Shown piece by piece: positions 57,986 through 64,000 of a stretch of DNA of 64,000 bases; the first letter of the stretch is position 1; every line of letters begins with the position of its first letter. The stretch lies in contig JAMPIV010003421.1 in NCBI GenBank assembly GCA_024509875.1, positions 90,001 through 154,000 of the forward strand. The letters are read 5' to 3'. The notes below the pieces were generated by a model. That model saw only the letters and a program-made list of their open reading frames with translations, made no database searches and was not told where the DNA came from. The position numbers and the translations under genes were made by a program. Source of the stretch: Oreohelix idahoensis (taxonomy: Eukaryota; Mollusca; Gastropoda; Stylommatophora; Oreohelicidae).

Positions 57986-58436
57986 CATAAAGTAGTTCCA
58001 GGTTCCCTAAGGAGCAGGGAGGGAAAGAGGAAAGAAATGATGTACATTCTAAGTATAATACTTACATTTTCAAAGCAGTGTAAATTTCCCTATAAACATA
58101 TTCACTTCACAATTAATGTACGTTTTCAAGCTGTAAACCATTGTACATGTCGATGTGAAAATATTCATTTTAAAGTAATGGAAGTTTCAAACTTTTCAAT
58201 CAGTGTAAGACATAAATGAATTTATATTGTGAACACTTTTCAAACAGTGGAGATGTAAATGTAAAACATATTATACGAGTATCTGTACGTTTAACCTTTT
58301 CATTTAAATGTAATGTAAAGCTAAAGCTATTCAGTTTAAATGTAAAGGAAGTTTTATCCCGAGGGATTAAATTTAATTCTCATCGAGGGTAAATTCTGAC
58401 ATGGGATTGTAGAATAGAAGAGGGGGGCACATAACT
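57986..58436. other. AT-rich, nothing recognised
   Basis: Loosely repetitive phrases of the TGTAAA/TTTCAAA kind; no feature supported. Confidence 0.4.
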
Positions 58437-58755
58437 ATGTGTAAGAAAACGCCATACTCAGAAGAGCGTTTCGTTTCTATTTCTATTACCAGTTATTGGT
58501 GGTACCATAAAAAAGGACCATTTCTGGGACAAGAAGGCACGAGTGGTTACGCTTGTAGACGGAAAACCAGCTTTGAAGACTCTCCTAGACTTTCCTGGGA
58601 AACGAGCTTCACCCTACGAACCTTGACCAGAGACGAGTGAACGCAGTGTACAGAACACCAACTCATCAGGAGCAGGAGGATCGAATCGTCACTGGTAGCT
58701 AAGTTAACCCATATGCTGCCACTTGAACTTCTTATTTGAAAAACCATCACCCGGG
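58437..58755 (+). pseudogene. Possible Gypsy pol C-terminus upstream of LTR-L3
   Basis: A frame near 58,660-58,710 encodes QEQEDRIVTGS followed by a stop and VNPYAAT. This resembles the common Gypsy pol ending with an arginine-rich R-I-V-T-R-S-G-R motif, with damage. A short GGGTGG run just before the LTR-L3 start could be a polypurine tract. The evidence is thin. Confidence 0.3.
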
Positions 58756-59232
58756 TGGTGAAAACTTTATTTTGTAATTAACTATTATTCCTTTCTTTTA
58801 AACTGTTAAACTTAAAGTGATTATTAAATTTTTTTATTTGTAATTATACCAATTTAACTTCGATTCAATCATTTTAAATATACTACATGTTTGTCTCAGT
58901 CAAAGTTACTAAACACACACTCTAAACAGAGCTATATTATAATAATAATTCCACTGATTAACTCAGAGGGGCTTAACGAGCTAGAATAAACCATTGCTTA
59001 AATTCTTCACAAAAGTTGTCGGCAGATTCCAGAATTAACGTGCTCAGCAAATGCCAGCATTGTTTTCGCTTATCTGAATATCTTGGTAGAAATGTAATTA
59101 ACCTTCTATCTACACAGCTGCCAAGAGTAATCTTGTGCGCAGGTAGATACCTTAGAAGCCCCTATTAGATACTCTTGAGTTTTGGTCACTGATGGACCAC
59201 TACTGCAAAGCAGTGGAGGCAATACCGTCACA
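58756..59232 (+). mobile_element. LTR-like repeat L3, copy 2
   Basis: 477 bp from TGGTGAAAACTTT to GCAATACCGTCACA, homologous to 46,521-47,003. It is preceded by the palindrome CACCCGGGTGGTG. Confidence 0.45.
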
Positions 59233-59339
59233 AGTATCCTATTTTCCCTGTACGCTGACTGGTGTCCACCTCGCCATTCAGGCAGATACTCGCCGTCTTC
59301 GGAGGGTACCCATTAGAGCTGGGTCGGCTCAGGAGCCGT

Positions 59340-59504
59340 TCAGGTTTTTCCAGTCCCTGGACGACGACATTCCTTCAAATGTCTTCGCCAGGGCTCGAAC
59401 AAGTCCCGGTCGACGACACTACTTCAAATGTCCTCGCCCGGGCTTGAACCTGGATCACCCGATCTCCAGCGCAATGTGGTAACCATTACGGCAGCGCGGC
59501 TCCC
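59340..59504 (-). mobile_element. SINE2 copy 2 (head and partial body)
   Basis: On the minus strand, GGGAGCCGCGCTGCCG, the ACCACATTGCGCTGG phrase and the B box GGTTCAAGCCC match SINE2 at 25,126-25,401. A short phrase (GACATTTGAAG) recurs further in. The 3' end was not located. Confidence 0.6.
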
Positions 59505-59598
59505 ACGCGGTGGTGTTTTCTGCAGCAAAGTTTTTTACATGATGAGGTTGCCAGCCCCATGCACCAACCTCATGTTAGTCGCCTTGTACGACATGCAT

Positions 59599-60123
59599 GA
59601 ACGAACGAACTTTATTTTCAAAGGGTTGAGAATTGGACACTCAGGCCCGTCTGACATTCTGCCCTTCCTTTCTCTCACTTTTCATACTGAATTCATTTAT
59701 TCTCACATGCATTTTACATATAAATTTCAAGGAATTCAACGTTTTAAAGTAAAATAAAATAGCACACTCATATTAACATTAACTACTTATAAGCATGACA
59801 TAAAATATGTTGAAAAGTACAAACATTGTCATAAGAACCTACAGCTGATATGAGAAAAGAGAATCCCTTTACTGGAGCATGTAATCAGAACTCATAACGT
59901 TTTCGAAAAGTCTAGATTGCATGAATAGGGACTGAGGTTGTTTCTTAGGTTATGTGGAAGACAATTCCAAAGATGAGCAGCAGAGTACGCTAAGCTTTTC
60001 TTGAATACGTCAAGCCAAGCCTGGGGCACGTGCAATTTGTTAAAGCGGTGACTGCGTCTTTCATTGTATTTGAACATTGGCCACAGATACGAGGGAGCAA
60101 TACTCTTTGTTCTTTCTTTGTCT
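59599..60123 (-). pseudogene. LINE family J, C-terminus and 3' UTR, uninterrupted copy
   Basis: The minus strand (60,077-59,892) encodes FNKLHVPQAWLDVFKKSLAY, then SAAHLWNCLPHNLRNNLSP. This is the usual C-terminal signature of a large group of animal LINEs (x-V-P-x-x-R-x-D-x-x-K-x-S, then W-N-x-L-P). The 3' UTR follows with CAGACGGGCCTGAGTGTCC and ends in a GTTC-type tail at 59,599-59,610. The RT is absent. Confidence 0.75.
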
Positions 60124-60292
60124 CATCAGAGACCCTCCTCCCCACTTTCGGGAACTAACACGAGGCTGCGCTGACTCGGACTAGTCATAAAGATGGCACA
60201 CAAAGAGAAAAACACCTACACATTCGGAGCTAAGGAAAAATGAACTCCTATATTCACTTACTTTAACCCCATAAGGTTCAATGGACACTAAA

Positions 60293-60375
60293 AGGTAAAG
60301 GTAGTCATAATGCACATACTACCATAGGGGAGTGAAGTGTTAAAGACTTCACTATACTCGGTAGTAGAAAGTTGT
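60293..60375 (-). mobile_element. SINE3 fragment
   Basis: AAAGGTAAAGGTAGTC and ATAGGGGAGTGAAGTGTTA match the 3' part of SINE3 at 40,985-41,060. The head is missing. Confidence 0.5.
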
Positions 60376-60809
60376 GTGAGTGAGCACGCACAAGAATTAT
60401 CATCGTTATTGCCACAGCACTCAACCCCTTCATTATCACTCACTCACTCACATCACACATAATTCACAAATAACATCTCACATCCACACCAGTCAAGTGT
60501 ATTCAGCAACAATGATTATCCTCCTCGTACACCAGGGACCAGTCACCACGTGACTAGATGCGTGCGCGCAGGTTTTTCAATACGTATGTAGCATTACGTA
60601 AGTGGTTGGAGAACTCAGAGCTTAAGAACACGCGAGTGGGAGCATTATCGTGTCATCTTTTATATGGGCACCGACTATGGAAAGAAAATGAACGGGGGAA
60701 AGTAGACAAGAAAAGGGGGGGCGGGAAGAGAGAACTAGAGAAATGTCAAGATAAGTGTAATGTGAGTCACCGCTTTATTTTATTGTTACACGTGTGAGAG
60801 AAACAGAGG
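60376..60809. other. Nothing recognised
   Basis: No feature supported beyond a CACTCACTCACTC run near 60,440. Confidence 0.4.
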
Positions 60810-60944
60810 CGAACGAAAGAACGTGCCATATTTTCAAAGGGACGAGAATTGGGCGCGCAGGCCCGTTTACAATTCTGCCCTTCTATTCTCTTATCTTTTA
60901 TGTTATATATTGTACATGTATTTTAAGTATTAAGTTAAAAGCAT
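60810..60944 (-). mobile_element. LINE family J, 3' UTR, left part (split by LINE-B)
   Basis: Matches 59,605-59,715: TTTTCAAAGGGACGAGAATT and CAGGCCCGTTTACAATTCTG. Its continuation, ACACCATACTCACATTAAAA, follows the LINE-B insertion at 61,705-61,730 and matches 59,760-59,785 of the intact copy. Confidence 0.7.
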
Positions 60945-61672
60945 TCTCTTCTTCTTCGATCCTTAACCACCGACCGTCAAAGCAGTCAGTGGCCATCACG
61001 CCTAGTGGCGTCTTGTAGGGCAACAACAAATTGATTCCACTTTGCACGGTCGGTGGACATCCTTCGTACAGTGCCCCAACTCTGGTTCATTCTTTGCATC
61101 TCAGCCTCCACAGTCCTCCGCCAAGTTGTTTTTGGTCGGCCTCTCTTTCGCTTTCCTTCAGGGGTCCAAAGCATAAGCTTCTTCTTGTGATGGCATCGGG
61201 GTCTCTTCTGAGGACATGACCAACCCAGCTCCAGCGTCTGCCAGCTATGATGGTGTGCATGTCCTCTTGCTTGCTACGAGTAAGCAGATCTTGGTTGGTG
61301 ATGGTATTCGGCCAAAAGATGCGGTGAATTTTTCTTAGGCATGTTGTGTGAAACGAGGACAATTTTGACATTTCCTTCTCTGTGACTCTCCAGCATTCCG
61401 CACCATAGAGAAGCACAGAAAGCACGCAACTCTGGTATAATCTTAATTTTGTGCTTGTGCTGTATTGGGAGGACTTCCAGATGTTATTTAGGCTAAAGAA
61501 GGCTGTTCTTGCCTTATTCATTCTGATGTTGATGTCTTTGCCTGCCCCACCGTCTGGTGTTACTATGCTTCCTAGGTATGTGAAGGTATCTGTCTGTACC
61601 AATTGCTGATTCCTTACTGATATGGGCTCAGGGTTGCTCACATTGAGCGTCATGACCTCAGACTTCTTTAAA
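60945..61672 (-). pseudogene. LINE family B, 5'-truncated insertion with 14-bp target duplication
   Basis: 728 bp flanked by perfect TAAGTTAAAAGCAT at 60,931-60,944 and 61,673-61,686. The minus strand encodes KKSEVMTLNVSNPEPISVRN at the truncated start, then TFTYLGSIVTPDGGAGKDIN, SVLLYGAECWRVTEKEMSK, WSWVGHVLRRDPDAITR, and, after a 2-base insertion near 61,180 that shifts the frame, GKRKRGRPKTTWRR to the stop at 60,986. The tail is GAA-rich. The apparent ATG at 61,684-61,686 belongs to the target duplication, not to the LINE. It is a better-preserved relative of the copy at 1-600. Confidence 0.92.
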
Positions 61673-61735
61673 TAAGTTAAAAGCATGTAACATTATAAAG
61701 GTTATAAAACACCATACTCACATTAAAAGGTCGTC

Positions 61736-62493
61736 CACCGCACATATTTTACAGACACCAACTCCACTAAAACACGACTGACTCCACGAGTCCGACTTCC
61801 GACTCTGTCTCCGACTCTAGAGCCTTGGGGAAAAAATGGCTTCGTTAGAGAGATAATTATTTTTCTTTTAAGCAAATAAAGTGGAATTTAGCATGGCCCA
61901 TCAAGGCCCACAGCCCTGTACACGACTCATCACGCATGGCTAAATTACTATGTAAAAAAAAATACGAATTAATGCCTACTGGTTCATAAAATTGTGTGAC
62001 GTTGTGTGACGATTGGGGTGGAAAAATGTGACGACAACACAAAATACAAGAGTCATAACTCATTATTTTGACAAGCATTTTTATCAGTTGCTTAATTTTT
62101 TTTGGCCGGTTGATTGTTTCCCTTTGAAAGTTAAGATGTTAACTTACATCCCTTGAAACAAAACAAACATATTTTTTTTTTTCAAAACTTTACAAACATG
62201 GGTAAAATAGCTTCATTCAGAATCAATAAAATGAGTTCCTCGGTCTTTTAAATGTGCTGCAGATGTTGAAAGGTTAAGATGTTAGCTTTAGTTCTTTCCC
62301 CGTCATTATTTTGACGGCATATTTACTAGTTAATCTCTGCAGAAATATCGGATAGTTGTTATAAAATTTAACTGGTTTAAATTGTTTTTAAATATATATT
62401 TCTTTTTTTAAATAATGTAATACACACCTTAGATAACAACATGCAGACTAAATAGATTGTGCTGTTTAAAATTTGATTAATAAACAGTAACAG
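61736..62493. other. Nothing recognised
   Basis: AT-rich; a short CCGACTC repeat near 61,790-61,820. No feature supported. Confidence 0.4.
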
Positions 62494-63645
62494 TGTGACG
62501 AAATCAATTGTGCACTTTTCATAATTGTTGTTCTCTCCTGCAGTATCAATTCATTTCTTCATTTTCCTCACCAATCGTCCTATTATTTGGCATATTTTAT
62601 GCACTTACACTTTTTGCTTTGTCCACTTACTAGACTTATTTGTGTTTCGCCAGGTGAATCATAGTAATAATACAAGGTAATTAGACAGGTCAACGGATAA
62701 TACTTTTATCACTTAAGTCGTCTAACTACTTTTGATAGAAACGGTCATTGTTGACACACAGATGGTCTCGCCCGATCGACAGAAAGAAATTCGTCCGGGA
62801 GATGTACGCGTAAACACAGGCGATATATGTAATCGGTTCCGCTGGACCATCTCTGTATCAATATTACAGATAACCTGTCAGATGAGACAATATGGGCGGA
62901 AGGTATTAGTCAGGAAATAAGTTCACCGATGTGGTTGTGAGTTTGTACAAATACAGTCGGAAGTATTACTATCATATTGGAAAGAGGTCACGAGTATACA
63001 TTTTAAAATTGATATTTTAAAACACGCGGGCGATAGTAATGATTTAACACCCCGACCCACATAGTTCTAAAGAGCTTACCATTGGTTTAATTTGAGAGCC
63101 GGAATAGACTTTGGCTTTCATTGGCAAGTTGGTCAAACAATACAATCTGAGGCTTGCACTGAGAAATGGAAATATAATCTAGCAAAATCGGAGACACAAA
63201 CCAGACTGCACCGCAACGTCAAATTAGCAACTCCCAGTAGCCAGACAGAAGGATCGGACAAAGTATTCCAGAATTTAATAGTGACAGATCAAAGTATTTG
63301 AGCGTCTTTATACCTTAAAAGAGAAAACGCAATTTTACATACGTAGACTGGAAACTTAAGGACTCAGAGCACCCGTCATAAGAGGAATACTAAAATTTCC
63401 CTGACCAAGTGTTCGAAGCGTCTAAACAAGTTGCTGTGTCTATTCTACTGTGCCAGGAGATTGTATATCCCATTGGGATAAGTTGTGAACATATAGTTTA
63501 AAATGGGAATTGTGACATGTCTGTACTTGCTAAGTGGTTATTCCAGACATAGGAGGCTGGCAACCTCAACATATGAAAATTGTATATTCATAAACCACTA
63601 CAGCAAGCGCTGGTGATTGCTTCTTGCCGATAGTACAGAAAACCG
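62494..63645 (+). mobile_element. LTR-L2 copy 2 (unsplit)
   Basis: Starts TGTGACGAAATCAATTG; the TTGTTCTCTCCTGCAGTATC phrase and the GAGGCTGGCAACCTCA...CTGGTGATTGC phrase near 63,550-63,617 match the two halves of copy 1. Just after the presumed end, AGGTGACCCCAGACTCC could be a degenerate primer-binding site, which would make this a 5' LTR of an element running out of the window. The exact 3' boundary is uncertain. Confidence 0.45.
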
Positions 63646-64000
63646 ACAGCAGAGGTGACCCCAGACTCCGAACGTGAGAAACAGTGAGAAGTGATGATTA
63701 CATCACATGTGCCTTAAGCGTAAAGTATTATTTTGTGAGATATGTGTACCTTGTTAATTGTAATTCAGGCAAGTCATTGCACTCTCGCTGTCCAGACACA
63801 TTTTCCCCATTTAAGTGACCAGAAGAATAACGGTGATTTTTTAATCATATTGCCTGAGTGATACTGTATATACTCAGGGAGAATAATTATTCAGAGAGGC
63901 TAACATTGGTTTCGTGGACAGCGAGACAATGCGCCTGTTAATTTGGAGCCCACAAATGTACTTAGCAGAGGCATTTGCTCTTTTATTTTTCCTAAAGTTC

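Overview
The window looks like repeat-dense, AT-rich nuclear DNA of an animal, most likely a mollusc (probably a gastropod). The basis is inference: many RTE/jockey-like LINE tails with C-termini of a type common in molluscs and other lophotrochozoans, tRNA-derived SINEs, hAT and Helitron-like elements, and a Gypsy element with the rare Gmr1 domain order. I found no convincing host gene; every recognisable coding region belongs to a transposable element. Exons without homology cannot be excluded by eye.

Layout. 1-600: 3' end of a LINE (family B). 1.4-3.3 kb: a LINE-J tail, a dispersed repeat (R1) and a 32-bp minisatellite. 4.2-6.8 kb: a LINE-A remnant split by a 2.3-kb array of a 46-bp unit (M46). 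7.0-9.6 kb: a 74-bp degenerate array interrupted by a second R1 copy, repeat G, and a long (TA)n. 10.5-11.75 kb: a LINE tail, a short second M46 array and a solo LTR with a perfect 5-bp target duplication. 14.6-17.4 kb: LINE-A pieces, a Helitron-like element, a SINE with a 12-bp target duplication and a LINE-C tail. 20.8-24.5 kb: two nested hAT-like elements. 24.9-26.0 kb: a third hAT-like element carrying a nested SINE. 26.8-28.4 kb: LINE-A split by LINE-C. 29.1-31.8 kb: a scrambled mosaic of minisatellites and SINE pieces. 32.9-36.9 kb: LINE-F, repeat G copy 2, and a long decayed LINE-D split by the tail of LINE-E. 38.5-45.9 kb: a 44-bp minisatellite, an RNase H-type LINE tail, a SINE, a second Helitron-like copy, and LINE-K carrying a 42-bp minisatellite and a pogo/mariner-like MITE.

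48,090-57,347 (minus strand) is the centrepiece: a nearly complete Ty3/Gypsy-type LTR retrotransposon with about 1.08-kb LTRs, gag, then protease - integrase - reverse transcriptase - RNase H. Integrase lies upstream of reverse transcriptase, the reverse of the usual Gypsy order and the hallmark described for Gmr1-type elements. It is young by LTR comparison but broken by one in-frame TGA. It sits inside an older LTR (family L2), a second copy of which occurs at 62.5 kb. 58.4-61.7 kb holds another LTR (L3), a SINE, and two LINE-J tails, one split by a LINE-B insertion with a perfect 14-bp target duplication.

Two themes recur. Insertions are nested, and six can be read from their target-site duplications. 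Tandem arrays appear to be born from transposon sequence: a 26-bp array from LINE-A, a 42-bp array from LINE-K RT coding sequence, M46 sitting inside LINE-A, and a (TA)n tract grown at a Helitron terminus.
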